This document shows, in pieces, positions 1 to 12,431 of a stretch of DNA of 61,313 nt. This stretch comes from Streptomyces olivochromogenes. GTDB taxonomy: Bacteria > Actinomycetota > Actinomycetes > Streptomycetales > Streptomycetaceae. The stretch lies in assembly GCF_021538895.1 (NCBI RefSeq), contig NZ_JADDRL010000055.1:1-61313 (forward strand), written 5' to 3'. The notes under the pieces are model-generated. The model had not been told where the DNA came from. It saw only the letters and a program-made list of their open reading frames with translations, and searched no databases. How positions within the stretch are numbered: the stretch's first letter is position 1; each line of letters begins with the position of its first letter. The position numbers were made by a program, and so were the translations under genes.

Positions 1-1165
1 CGTCCGGAACGCACTCCCGCCCCGGATCCGGCACCGACTCCCGTCCCCCGCTGGACACGGTGTTCCCCTCGGCCGCTCCCGCTCCGGCCCCCGCCGTCTC
101 CCAGGCCAGGCCCCGTGTCGCCGTGGGGAGGAAGGCCGGGTGCACCACGTCCGCTCCCCATTTGCCGCCCTCTCCCGGTACCAGGAGTTCGGCCACGTCC
201 AGGACGTGGTGGCCGGACATGGAGGGGAGACAGGTGCCGCGGGCGGGGCCGATGGCGGCGGCCCAGTCGGGAGGGATCGCCGAGACGCCCTGAGTAGCGC
301 CGGCCAGGGCGCCGGCCACCGCGGCCGTGGTGTCGGCGTCGCGGCCCATGTTCACCGCCGTGAGGACGGCCTGCCGGAAGTCGCCGTCCGAGGCCGCGTA
401 CGCGCCGAAGGCGAGCGCCACCGCCTCGGGCGCGAGGTCGGTCCAGGGGTAGCCGCCGATCACGACGGCGGAGCGGACCGCCCGCTCGCCCCGATGGGCC
501 ACCGCCACTGCCCGGCGCAGCGAGCGGGCCGTCCAGGAGTCGTCGGGGACCACCGCGAGCGCCGAGGCGACGACCACGCTGGGCGGAGCGCCCGCCATCG
601 CCGCCGCCACCCCGGCCGCGACCGCCTGGCCGCCGTAGATGCCCTCGCCGTCGTGGCTGACCGAGCCGTCGATGGCCACCAGCCGGGCCGCCTCGGCGGG
701 GCGGCCCGCCGCGAACACCCCGAAGGGGGCCGCGCGCATGGCCAGCCCGTCGCTCCAGGCGTGCCGGTGCTGGGCCGAGATGGGCGCCGCGAGACCCCGG
801 CGCAGGTTCTCCAGCGTGCCGCGCTCGCTGAAGCCCGCGCCCCGGAAGGGGCCCTCCTCCCGGTCGGCGATCCACTGGTGCCAGGCCGCCTCGACATGGC
901 CCGGTGTCAGCGCCGAGCCGTGCCGGGCCAGCAGCAGCCCGGAGAAGATCGCGTACTCGGTGTCGTCGGTGCCCGACGGCTTCTCGGCGACGTACCCGGT
1001 GATGCGGCCCCAGCGGGCCCGGATCTCGGACGGTCTCAGGTTCTCGGCGGGTGCCCCGAGCGCGTCCCCGACGGCCAGTCCGAGCAGCGCGCCACGCGCC
1101 CGTTCACGGAGTTCGGCGGCGTCCCCGGGTGCCGGGACCGACGGAATGCCGGCGATCGATGCCAT
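1..1165 (-). CDS. ADP-ribosylglycohydrolase (DraG) family protein, cut by the left window edge
   Basis: The reading frame opens with ATG at 1165 and runs off the window without a stop, giving 388 visible residues. The N-terminus has the family opening (RGALLGLAVGDALGAP, about residues 24-39), followed by the metal-binding TDD of GTDDTEYA at about residues 66-68. Near residue 290 comes the second metal motif, GRDADTTAAVAGA. Enzymes of this family remove ADP-ribose from proteins or small molecules using two Mg or Mn ions; the substrate here is unknown. After the catalytic domain the sequence turns Ala/Gly/Pro-rich, so a low-complexity linker or second domain may continue outside the window. The ribosome-binding site before the ATG is weak, and the next gene is divergent. 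Confidence 0.85.
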   Translation of the reverse strand, partial: MASIAGIPSVPAPGDAAELRERARGALLGLAVGDALGAPAENLRPSEIRARWGRITGYVAEKPSGTDDTEYAIFSGLLLARHGSALTPGHVEAAWHQWIADREEGPFRGAGFSERGTLENLRRGLAAPISAQHRHAWSDGLAMRAAPFGVFAAGRPAEAARLVAIDGSVSHDGEGIYGGQAVAAGVAAAMAGAPPSVVVASALAVVPDDSWTARSLRRAVAVAHRGERAVRSAVVIGGYPWTDLAPEAVALAFGAYAASDGDFRQAVLTAVNMGRDADTTAAVAGALAGATQGVSAIPPDWAAAIGPARGTCLPSMSGHHVLDVAELLVPGEGGKWGADVVHPAFLPTATRGLAWETAGAGAGAAEGNTVSSGGRESVPDPGRECVPD

Positions 1166-1274
1166 ACGGGGATGTGTCCCACGGGAGCGCCGCCGGAGAG
1201 CCTGCCGACCCGCAGCGTCACCCGGTCGACATATGTGCAGTCCCCTACTCGGATGAGCAAGGTCAGGTAAAACC

Positions 1275-1293
1275 GCAGGTTAGCCCAGCCTTT
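1275..1293 (+). promoter_or_regulatory. Iron-box-like site 1 (DmdR/IdeR type)
   Basis: The 19 bases GCAGGTTAGCCCAGCCTTT agree at 13 of 19 positions with the IdeR/DmdR1 consensus (TTAGGTTAGSCTAACCTAA), including the full AGGTTAGCC left half. It lies 102 bp before the VIT-type transporter start and 82 bp (centre to centre) from a second such site. Binding is inferred from sequence only. Confidence 0.5.
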
Positions 1294-1356
1294 CCTTGCT
1301 GGCGCGAAGGAATTTCAGGGCGTACGTTCGGTGTTGTCGAAAAGTAGAACGCGTCC

Positions 1357-1375
1357 AAAAGTTAGCTTTGCCTAA
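1357..1375 (+). promoter_or_regulatory. Iron-box-like site 2 (DmdR/IdeR type)
   Basis: The 19 bases AAAAGTTAGCTTTGCCTAA match the IdeR/DmdR1 iron-box consensus at 13 of 19 positions, with both outer halves (GTTAG and CCTAA) preserved. The site ends 19 bp before the GTG of the transporter gene. Confidence 0.5.
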
Positions 1376-1394
1376 GCATTCCTGGGGGATCCCT

Positions 1395-2126
1395 GTGGCC
1401 ATCATCGACACCGAGGCCGCGCTGCACGAGGCGCACCGCGACAACCACACGCACCGTGACGTGAACGGCGGCTGGCTGCGCCCCGCCGTCTTCGGCGCGA
1501 TGGACGGCCTGGTCTCCAACCTCGCCCTGATGACCGGCGTCGCGGGCGGCGCCGTCAGTCACCAGACCATTGTGATCACCGGGCTCGCCGGCCTCGCGGC
1601 GGGTGCCTTCTCCATGGCCGCCGGTGAGTACACCTCCGTCGCCTCGCAGCGCGAACTCGTCGAGGCCGAGCTGGACGTGGAGCGGCGCGAGCTGCGCAAG
1701 CACCCGCAGGACGAGGAGGCGGAGCTCGCCGCGCTGTACGAGGCCCGGGGCGTGGAGCCCGCGCTGGCCCGCGAGGTGGCCCGGCAGCTGTCCCAGGACC
1801 CCGAGCAGGCCCTGGAGATACACGCCCGCGAGGAGCTCGGCATCGACCCCGGCGACCTGCCGTCCCCGCTGGTCGCGGCCGTGTCGTCGTTCGGCTCCTT
1901 CGCGCTGGGCGCCCTGCTGCCCGTACTGCCGTACCTGCTGGGCGCGGCCGCGCTGTGGCCCGCCGTGCTGCTCGCGCTCGCCGGGCTGTTCGGCTGTGGT
2001 GCCGTGGTGGCCAAGGTGACGGCACGCACCTGGTGGTTCAGCGGCCTTCGGCAGCTCGCGCTCGGCGGTGCCGCGGCCGGTGTGACGTACGCCCTGGGCA
2101 GCTTGTTCGGAACGGCCGTAGGATGA
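1395..2126 (+). CDS. VIT1/CCC1 family iron/manganese transporter
   Basis: This 243-residue membrane protein of the vacuolar iron transporter family starts at GTG 1395, five bases after a GGGGGA ribosome-binding site; the frame is open further upstream but no earlier start has a good site. The family opening PAVFGAMDGLVSNLALMTG lies at about residues 28-47, and a second hydrophobic helix ends in MAAGEYTSVASQ. Next comes a soluble Glu-rich helical stretch (about residues 85-150), the position of the cytosolic metal-binding helices in plant VIT1. Three C-terminal hydrophobic segments follow. Family members move Fe(II) or Mn(II) out of the cytosol. Two iron-box-like sites upstream fit a role in iron homeostasis. 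It is monocistronic, ending 405 bp before gltB. Confidence 0.85.
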   Translation: MAIIDTEAALHEAHRDNHTHRDVNGGWLRPAVFGAMDGLVSNLALMTGVAGGAVSHQTIVITGLAGLAAGAFSMAAGEYTSVASQRELVEAELDVERRELRKHPQDEEAELAALYEARGVEPALAREVARQLSQDPEQALEIHAREELGIDPGDLPSPLVAAVSSFGSFALGALLPVLPYLLGAAALWPAVLLALAGLFGCGAVVAKVTARTWWFSGLRQLALGGAAAGVTYALGSLFGTAVG

Positions 2127-2164
2127 TCTCGATGCTACCTATGCGTTGGGCCGTATAAGTAGCC

Positions 2165-2191
2165 GTTACTCGCTGGTTTCAAATGCTTAAC
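2165..2191 (-). promoter_or_regulatory. GlnR-box-like site, distal, upstream of gltB
   Basis: Read on the minus strand the site is GTTAA, six bases, GAAAC, six bases, GTAAC. This fits the alternating half-sites of the actinobacterial GlnR box (gTnAc-n6-GaAAc-n6). It lies 341 bp before the gltB start, in the 405-bp gap between the VIT gene and gltB. The rest of that gap (2127-2531) holds no convincing gene. Confidence 0.5.
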
Positions 2192-2441
2192 CACGGGGCA
2201 TGAGCCGTAAGCGCTGCGGGCAATGACGCCTGCCGCGCACCCGCGGGATGGGCGACACGCTCCTCCCGCCCCCCTCGCGGGCCAACCGGTACCGATCTGA
2301 TCGATCTTGTCCGGCTCGGTCCCCACACACTTTCAGCCGCCCGCGTGCGGCACCCTGCCGTCACCCACGGCACCCTGCCGCGACCCGGCGGCGTCCGCAT
2401 GTTGGAACGCAGTATCCGGTTCGCGAGCATCGCTCCATCAT

Positions 2442-2457
2442 GTAATCTGCACGAAAT
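2442..2457 (+). promoter_or_regulatory. GlnR-box-like site, proximal, upstream of gltB
   Basis: GTAAT, six bases, GAAAT fits one a-b unit of the GlnR box, with the conserved TnA and GAAA cores intact. The site ends 74 bp before the gltB ATG. Together with the distal site it suggests nitrogen control of gltBD. Confidence 0.45.
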
Positions 2458-2531
2458 TTAGCCACACAGCAGAGGGCCAACGTCGTCCCTCGGCACTTGC
2501 CACATGCCACATGACGACGACGGGAGAGCCG

Positions 2532-7116
<4,585 letters not shown>

Positions 7117-7124
<8 letters not shown>

Positions 7125-8580
7125 CCCGAAGGGCTTCCTGAACCACGGCCGTGAGGTCGCGCAGACCCGTCCCGTCAGCGAGCGCCTCAAGGACTGGAAC
7201 GAGGTCTACGTCGCCGGCTCCCTGCTGCCGATCATCAGCAAGCAGGCCAGCCGGTGCATGGACTGCGGCATCCCGTTCTGCCACAACGGCTGTCCGCTGG
7301 GGAACCTGATCCCCGAGTGGAACGACTACGCCTACCGCGAGGACTGGGCGGCCGCCTCCGAGCGCCTGCACGCGACCAACAACTTCCCGGAGTTCACCGG
7401 TCGCCTCTGCCCGGCCCCCTGCGAGTCGGCGTGCGTGCTCGGCATCAACCAGCCCGCCGTCACCATCAAGAACGTCGAGGTCTCGATCATCGACCAGGCG
7501 TGGGAGACCGGGGACGTCGCCCCGCAGGCGCCCGAGCGCCTGTCCGGCAAGACGGTCGCGGTCATCGGCTCGGGCCCGGCGGGCCTGGCCGCCGCCCAGC
7601 AGCTGACCCGGGCGGGCCACACCGTCGCCGTCTACGAGCGCGCGGACCGCGTCGGCGGCCTCCTGCGGTACGGCATCCCCGAGTTCAAGATGGAGAAGCG
7701 GCACATCAACCGCCGCATCGAGCAGATGCGCGCGGAGGGCACCCGCTTCCGCACCGGCATCGAGATCGGCCGCGACCTCAGGGCGACCGACCTCAAGAAG
7801 CGGTACGACGCGGTCGTCATCGCCGCCGGCGCCACGACCGCCCGCGACCTGCCGGTCCCCGGCCGCGAACTCAAGGGCGTCTACCAGGCGATGGAGTACC
7901 TGCCGCTGGCCAACAAGGTCCAGGAGGGCGACTACGTCACCACCCCGGTCTCGGCCGAGGGCAAGCACGTCGTCGTCATCGGCGGTGGCGACACCGGCGC
8001 CGACTGCGTGGGCACCGCCCACCGTCAGGGCGCGGCCTCCGTCACGCAGCTGGAGATCATGCCCCGCCCGGGCGACGAGCGGAACAACGTCAGCCAGCCG
8101 TGGCCGACCTTCCCGATGCTCTACAAGGTCACCAGCGCCCACGAGGAGGGCGGCGAGCGGGTCTACTCCGTCTCGACCACGCACTTCGAGGGCGACGAGG
8201 ACGGCAACGTCCAGTGGCTGCACCTGGTCGAGGTCGAGTTCGTCGACGGCAAGCTGACCCAGAAGCCGGGCACGGAGCGCAAGATCCCGGCCCAGCTGAT
8301 CACCCTCGCCATGGGCTTCACCGGCACCGACCGGGAGAACGGCCTGGTCGAGCAGTTCGGCCTGGAGCTCGACGAGCGCGGCAACATCGCCCGCGACGCC
8401 GACTTCCAGACCAACGTGCCGGGCGTGTTCGTCGCCGGTGACGCCGGTCGCGGCCAGTCGCTCATCGTGTGGGCCATCGCGGAGGGCCGCTCGGCCGCCC
8501 GCGGCTGCGACCGCTTCCTGACCGGTGCCAGCGACCTGCCGGCCCCGATCCGCCCGACGGACCGCGCACTGACGGTCTGA
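7117..8580 (+). CDS. gltD: Glutamate synthase, small subunit (NADPH-dependent)
   Basis: This 487-residue flavoprotein passes NADPH electrons to GltB. The N-terminal domain has the cysteines for two [4Fe-4S] clusters (CMDCGIPFCHNGCPLG at about 46-61 and CPAPCESACVLG at about 95-106). The FAD-binding Rossmann motif (VIGSGPAGLAAAQ) is near residue 149 and the NADPH motif (VIGGGDTGADC) near residue 287. The ATG lies inside the gltB 3' end (ATGGCTGA, 8-bp overlap), so the two subunits are translationally coupled. A long inverted repeat after the gene probably ends the operon. Confidence 0.98.
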
Positions 8581-8646
8581 CGGCGACAACGGGAACCTGA
8601 CGTTCCCTCATACAACGTCCCGTACAAAGGCGTACGGAACACCGAC

Positions 8647-8690
8647 GGCGCCTGCCCCACTGTCCCCGACCGGACGACCGGGCAGGCGCC
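8647..8690 (+). terminator. Hairpin terminator after gltBD
   Basis: GGCGCCTGCCC (8647-8657) and GGGCAGGCGCC (8680-8690) form a perfect 11-bp stem with a 22-base loop. It sits between gltD and the convergent downstream gene and has no T-run, as is common in Streptomyces, so it may serve both directions. Confidence 0.75.
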
Positions 8691-8708
8691 GGCGCATGCG
8701 CGGACTCC

Positions 8709-9419
8709 TCAGCCCGAACCGGCCCGCAGCCCCTCGAACTTGACGGTGGCGTCCTCGGTGTACGCCCCCACCCGGCCCCGGTTGTAGGGGCGTTCGGTGT
8801 CCCTGAAGGTCACCAGCGGCTTCCCGTCCACCGACACCGCGAGCATCGCGCCCTGCTGCTCCACGCGCACCGTGTACCAGTCACCCACGGGGTACTTCGT
8901 ACGCCCCGTCGCCAGGAAGCGCTGGCCGCCCGGATAGGCCGGGTCCCGCTTGCCCAGCTCCCAGCCGTTGGGCTTGAGGGTGATGTAGTAGAAGTGCTCC
9001 GGATCGGTGTACGCCCACACCAGCCACGGCACCTCCCACGGGTTCGGGTCGGGATCCCGCAGCTGCCGCACCGTCCGCATCCGGGCCTCGTACCGCACAT
9101 CGGTGTACGAGGCGATGCTCACCACCAGCCCCGCGTGCGTGGTGCCCGGGTCCTCCGCGGCCCTCGGGGACAGCGACAGGGAGTCGTCGTCGCCCACGTT
9201 CGTGCCGTGGCCGTTGAACACCGACAGCCAACGGCCGTGCGTCGAGCCGTCGATCCAGGGCGCGGGAGGCGGCACGTCGTCGCCCCGGCACTGGGTGAGG
9301 GTGACCGACAGCAGGGCGGTCAGCGTGAGGACCAGGGCCAGGGCGCTGAGCAGGCGGCCCCTGCGCCCCGGCGGGATCAGCGGGATCCGGCGGACGGGGC
9401 GCAGGGGTGTCTGAGTCAT
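8709..9419 (-). CDS. Membrane-anchored extracellular protein with a lectin/glucanase-like fold
   Basis: The protein has 236 residues. After a basic start (LRPVRRIPLIPPGRRGR) a single hydrophobic segment (about residues 23-43, ending LTQC) acts as a signal peptide or anchor. The exported part carries blocks such as WLVWAYTDPEHFYYI, GDWYTVRVEQQGAMLAVSVDGK and RGRVGAYTEDATVKF. I recognise this as the concanavalin-like jelly roll of DUF1080/LamG-type carbohydrate-binding proteins. The ATG overlaps the stop of the UDP-GlcNAc 2-epimerase gene (ATGA), so the two are coupled. In this locus it may bind or process the polysaccharide made by the neighbouring glycosyltransferase; that role is inferred. 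Confidence 0.75.
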   Translation of the reverse strand: MTQTPLRPVRRIPLIPPGRRGRLLSALALVLTLTALLSVTLTQCRGDDVPPPAPWIDGSTHGRWLSVFNGHGTNVGDDDSLSLSPRAAEDPGTTHAGLVVSIASYTDVRYEARMRTVRQLRDPDPNPWEVPWLVWAYTDPEHFYYITLKPNGWELGKRDPAYPGGQRFLATGRTKYPVGDWYTVRVEQQGAMLAVSVDGKPLVTFRDTERPYNRGRVGAYTEDATVKFEGLRAGSG

Positions 9420-10579
9420 GCCGTCGAGTATGGCCCGGAGGCGGTGAGGCCGACCGGCACATCGGCGGCGAAGTCCTCGGCCAGTTGGGCGAGTACGCGC
9501 GTGGTGGCCCGTCCGTCGCCGAACGGGTTGCCCGCGCCGGCCATCCTGCGGTACTCCGCCGGATCGTCCAACAGCCGCTCGGCCCAGGTCACGATGGCCT
9601 CCGGATCCGTGCCGATCAGCCGGGCGGCGCCCACCTCGACCGCCTCCGGGCGTTCGGTGGTCGTACGCAGCACGAGCGCGGGCTTGCTCAGGCTCGGCGC
9701 CTCCTCCTGGATGCCGCCGGAGTCGGTGAGCACGAGGTCGCACTCGGCCAGCGTGGCCGCGAAGTCCAGGTAGTCGAGCGGTTCGACGAGCGAGATGCCG
9801 GCGTGGCCGTCGAGTTCGGGCAGCAGTACGTCCCGCACGGCCGGGCTCTTGTGCAGCGGCAGCACGATCTCCACGTCCCCGCGCCCCGCGAGCCGGGTGA
9901 GCGCCCGGCCCATGCCGCGCATCCGTTCGCCCTGGTTCTCCCGGCGGTGCAGGGTGACCAGGATCCGCTTGGCGTCGGTGCGGAACGCGGAGGTGCCGGT
10001 GCCCTCGGCCAGTACCCACAGCAGGTTGTCGATCACGGTGTTGCCGGTGGTGAACACCTGCTCCGCCGGGACGCCCTCCTCGGTCAGGTGCCGGGCCGCG
10101 GCCGGGGTCGGCGCGAAGTGCCAGCGGGCGATGCGGCCGATGAGGCTGCGGTTGAGCTCCTCCGGGAAGGGGTTGTCGATCACCCCGGTGCGCAGCCCGG
10201 CCTCGACATGGGCGACCGGGATCTTCTCGTAGAACGCGGCCAGCGCGCCGGCCAGTGCGGTCGTGGTGTCCCCCTGCACCACGACCAGGTCCGGCCGCTG
10301 CTCCCGCATGACCTCGCCGAGCTCGCCGACCAGACGGGCGGTCAGTTCGGACAGCTGCTGGCGGCTGCGCATCACGTCGAGCGCGATCCGTACGTCGACG
10401 CAGAGCAGGCCGAGCATCTGGTGGAGCATCTCGCGGTGCTGTCCCGTGGTGACGACGATCGGCTCGAACTGCGGGCTGTCGGCCATCGCCCGTGCCACCG
10501 GCGCCAGTTTGATCGCCTCCGGCCGGGTGCCGAGGACGAGCATGGCGCGTACGGGCATGACTGAGACAGGTGTGGACAT
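9416..10579 (-). CDS. wecB: UDP-N-acetylglucosamine 2-epimerase (non-hydrolysing)
   Basis: This 387-residue protein has the length and motifs of WecB/MnaA: VLGTRPEAIKLAPV (about residues 14-27), GQHREM (about 46-51), VQGDTTTALAGALAA and HVEAGLRTG (about 100-130), and LTDSGGIQEEAPSL (about 286-299). The enzyme interconverts UDP-GlcNAc and UDP-ManNAc in the cytoplasm, supplying ManNAc units for cell-surface polymers. ATG 10579 follows a GGGGGG site; a second ATG eight codons in is possible. It is coupled to the downstream lectin-like gene and lies 157 bp after the glycosyltransferase gene on the same strand, so UDP-ManNAc may be a substrate for that enzyme (inference). Confidence 0.95.
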   Translation of the reverse strand: MSTPVSVMPVRAMLVLGTRPEAIKLAPVARAMADSPQFEPIVVTTGQHREMLHQMLGLLCVDVRIALDVMRSRQQLSELTARLVGELGEVMREQRPDLVVVQGDTTTALAGALAAFYEKIPVAHVEAGLRTGVIDNPFPEELNRSLIGRIARWHFAPTPAAARHLTEEGVPAEQVFTTGNTVIDNLLWVLAEGTGTSAFRTDAKRILVTLHRRENQGERMRGMGRALTRLAGRGDVEIVLPLHKSPAVRDVLLPELDGHAGISLVEPLDYLDFAATLAECDLVLTDSGGIQEEAPSLSKPALVLRTTTERPEAVEVGAARLIGTDPEAIVTWAERLLDDPAEYRRMAGAGNPFGDGRATTRVLAQLAEDFAADVPVGLTASGPYSTA

Positions 10580-10652
10580 GGAAGGCCCCCCTAGGGCACG
10601 CGAGGTCGTCGCAGGACCGCGCGAGAGTGTGAGCGGTGCGGAGAAGAGATGA

Positions 10653-10706
10653 GAGAGAAGGTGCGATGAGAGCGCTGAGAGAAGGTGAGACGAGAGAAGG
10701 CGCGGC
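10653..10706. repeat. Purine-rich short repeats in the leader of the epimerase gene
   Basis: Three related 15-bp units lie at 10653-10667, 10677-10691 and 10692-10706, each beginning GAGAGAAGG. They sit inside a roughly 95-bp stretch (about 10610-10706) that is almost all purine on the plus strand. In the minus-strand transcript this would be a pyrimidine-rich spacer between the glycosyltransferase stop and the epimerase start. Confidence 0.6.
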
Positions 10707-10736
10707 GGGTACGCCGCGAGCGCGGGACGGACGTCC

Positions 10737-11981
10737 TCAGGTGCGCGCGGTCTTCAGCCAGGTCTGCTTGCCGGTGAGCATCCGCCAGAACCCCCACCAG
10801 CCGGCGGCGAACCAGATGTAGCCGTAGAAGACGAAGACGTGGGCGAGGAGCACACAGCGCACCAGTCCCAGCCGGCGCTCACGCTTGAAGTACACGAAGC
10901 CGTACGTGTAGGCGGCCGTGAACGAGAGCACATAGGGCCCGAGCAGCCACATGGGCGACACGAGCGCGTGTCCCACCTGGACGGAGGCCACCACGGTGGC
11001 GCCCAGGGCGACCAGGAAGGAGATGGGCAGCAGCGAGGTGAGCAGGATCAGCACCGGGCTGGACAGGTGGTAGAGCATGTCCAGCGCGGGCCGGGTCGGC
11101 ACGTCCCGCAGGATGAGCGGGACGAGACCGGCGGACTGCAGATGTCCCTGGAACCAGCGGGATCGCTGCCGGACCAGGCGCCGCAGACTGAGCACGGCCT
11201 GCTGGGACACCGCGGCGGTGGTGCAGTGCATGTTGGTCCAGCCCTTGGCGATCAGCCGCACCCCGAGGTCGAGGTCCTCGGTCAGGCTGTCGCTCCACGG
11301 ACCGTTCCCGTCCAGGGTGTTGAGCGCCGACAGCCGCATGAACTGCCCGTTCCCGCCCATGCCCACGCTGCCTATGAACCGGCGTGCGCTCTGGAACACG
11401 TCGCCGTAGACGACGAACTCCATGTCCTGCATGCGCGCGAGGAGCCCCTGGTGACGGTTGTACATACGGACGCAGACCTGAACCGCGCCCGTACGAGGGT
11501 CGTCGAAGTAGGGGTCGACCGACTGCACGACGTGCGGATCGAGCCGCCCGTCGGCGTCGACCACGCACAGGACCACGTCCGCCGGGTCGTACCCGGCGAG
11601 CAGGCCGGACTCCCTCAGGTGCCGCACCCCGTCGTTGAGTGCGGCACCCTTTCCCCGGCGGCAGTCGGGTGGTGTGCGCCGGTGCACATGAACGAGGTTC
11701 GGGTCGGCGGCCCGGGCGATCTGATAGGTGCGATCGTCCGAGCCGTCATCGATCACCAGTGCCATGAAATTCCCGACGGGCAGCGAGGTGATGCGCGCCA
11801 GGCTTTCGGAAAGGACTGTTTCCTCGTTCAGGCATGCGATGAGAAATACGTAGAAGCGTTCTCTCCGGTCGGTCCGGGAACGGCGAATTCTGCGCCGCGA
11901 GAGAAGGAATAGGCTCGTGTTGTAACAGCCGGCCATCACAATGAGAGTGATGCTCGACCACAGGAGCAACTCAACGATCAC
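10737..11981 (-). CDS. Processive family 2 glycosyltransferase (hyaluronan/cellulose/PgaC-like)
   Basis: This 414-residue membrane synthase starts at GTG 11981 behind GGGGGC. An N-terminal membrane helix (about 3-27) precedes a GT-A domain with DDGSDD (about 77-82), VDADG for the DxD motif (about 141-145), EDLDLG (about 233) and QRSRW (about 267-271), the QxxRW signature of processive synthases. Several membrane helices follow residue 300, forming the expected translocation pore. It should polymerise a UDP-sugar and export the chain. The preceding small membrane gene overlaps its start by 11 bp, and the epimerase gene follows. The exact polymer cannot be read from the sequence. Confidence 0.9.
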   Translation of the reverse strand: MIVELLLWSSITLIVMAGCYNTSLFLLSRRRIRRSRTDRRERFYVFLIACLNEETVLSESLARITSLPVGNFMALVIDDGSDDRTYQIARAADPNLVHVHRRTPPDCRRGKGAALNDGVRHLRESGLLAGYDPADVVLCVVDADGRLDPHVVQSVDPYFDDPRTGAVQVCVRMYNRHQGLLARMQDMEFVVYGDVFQSARRFIGSVGMGGNGQFMRLSALNTLDGNGPWSDSLTEDLDLGVRLIAKGWTNMHCTTAAVSQQAVLSLRRLVRQRSRWFQGHLQSAGLVPLILRDVPTRPALDMLYHLSSPVLILLTSLLPISFLVALGATVVASVQVGHALVSPMWLLGPYVLSFTAAYTYGFVYFKRERRLGLVRCVLLAHVFVFYGYIWFAAGWWGFWRMLTGKQTWLKTART

Positions 11982-12195
11982 GACTGCCCCCGGTATGCAT
12001 CCGCATCTTGGTCGACTGCCGACGCAGATGTACCCGGGCCAGCAGTATCAGGCAGGCCGTCAGGCAATAGAACAGGAATCCGGCCCCGGCTGTCGCCTGT
12101 AGCGCTTTGGCCAAAGGTAGGCCGGGTATTGCTTCTGGCGCGGCCATCGCCCCGGCAAGAGGCAGCAGTGCCCCCAGGGCGGGTCGTCCGTACAT
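11971..12195 (-). CDS. Small two-helix membrane protein coupled to the glycosyltransferase
   Basis: A 74-residue protein with two hydrophobic segments (about 6-30 and 36-53) and a basic tail (RVHLRRQSTKMRM). ATG 12195 follows a strong GGGGGGAAA ribosome-binding site, and the 3' end overlaps the glycosyltransferase start by 11 bp, which supports it as real and translationally coupled. Synthase-dependent polysaccharide systems often pair the glycosyltransferase with such a small membrane protein (PgaD beside PgaC is the example I know). No sequence similarity to PgaD is claimed. Confidence 0.6.
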   Translation of the reverse strand: MYGRPALGALLPLAGAMAAPEAIPGLPLAKALQATAGAGFLFYCLTACLILLARVHLRRQSTKMRMHTGGSRDR

Positions 12196-12343
12196 TTTCC
12201 CCCCACATTTCGATGCGCGTCCCCAGCGCGCGAAGGTGAACGTAGCAGACCTCCATGGGGCCTACGAAGCGAAACCGGAAAAAGGCCATGTGGGGTCTTC
12301 CGGCGGTGTCTGATGGTCCGGTGGGAATTCACCCTTCTGCCCA

Positions 12344-12373
12344 TTGACACCCTCCGTGCACCGCCAGAAGAAT
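12344..12373 (+). promoter_or_regulatory. Sigma-70-like promoter of the deacetylase/glycosidase operon
   Basis: A consensus -35 element TTGACA (12344-12349) is followed after 18 bp by AAGAAT (12368-12373), a plausible -10. Transcription would start near 12380, just before the perfect inverted repeat at 12398-12418. Confidence 0.5.
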
Positions 12374-12397
12374 CAGTGCCTTCTTGCCAGCAAAAAC

Positions 12398-12418
12398 CTT
12401 TGCCAATGATTGGCAAAG
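12398..12418. promoter_or_regulatory. Perfect 10-bp inverted repeat, probable operator or leader hairpin
   Basis: CTTTGCCAAT (12398-12407) and ATTGGCAAAG (12409-12418) are exact reverse complements around a single central base. It lies between the predicted promoter and the ribosome-binding site (12421-12426) of the deacetylase-like gene, where a repressor could block transcription. A 12-bp palindrome with a similar arm (CTTTGGCCAAAG, 12105-12116) lies within the divergent small membrane gene. Confidence 0.65.
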
Positions 12419-12431
12419 TGGGGGGAAGATC

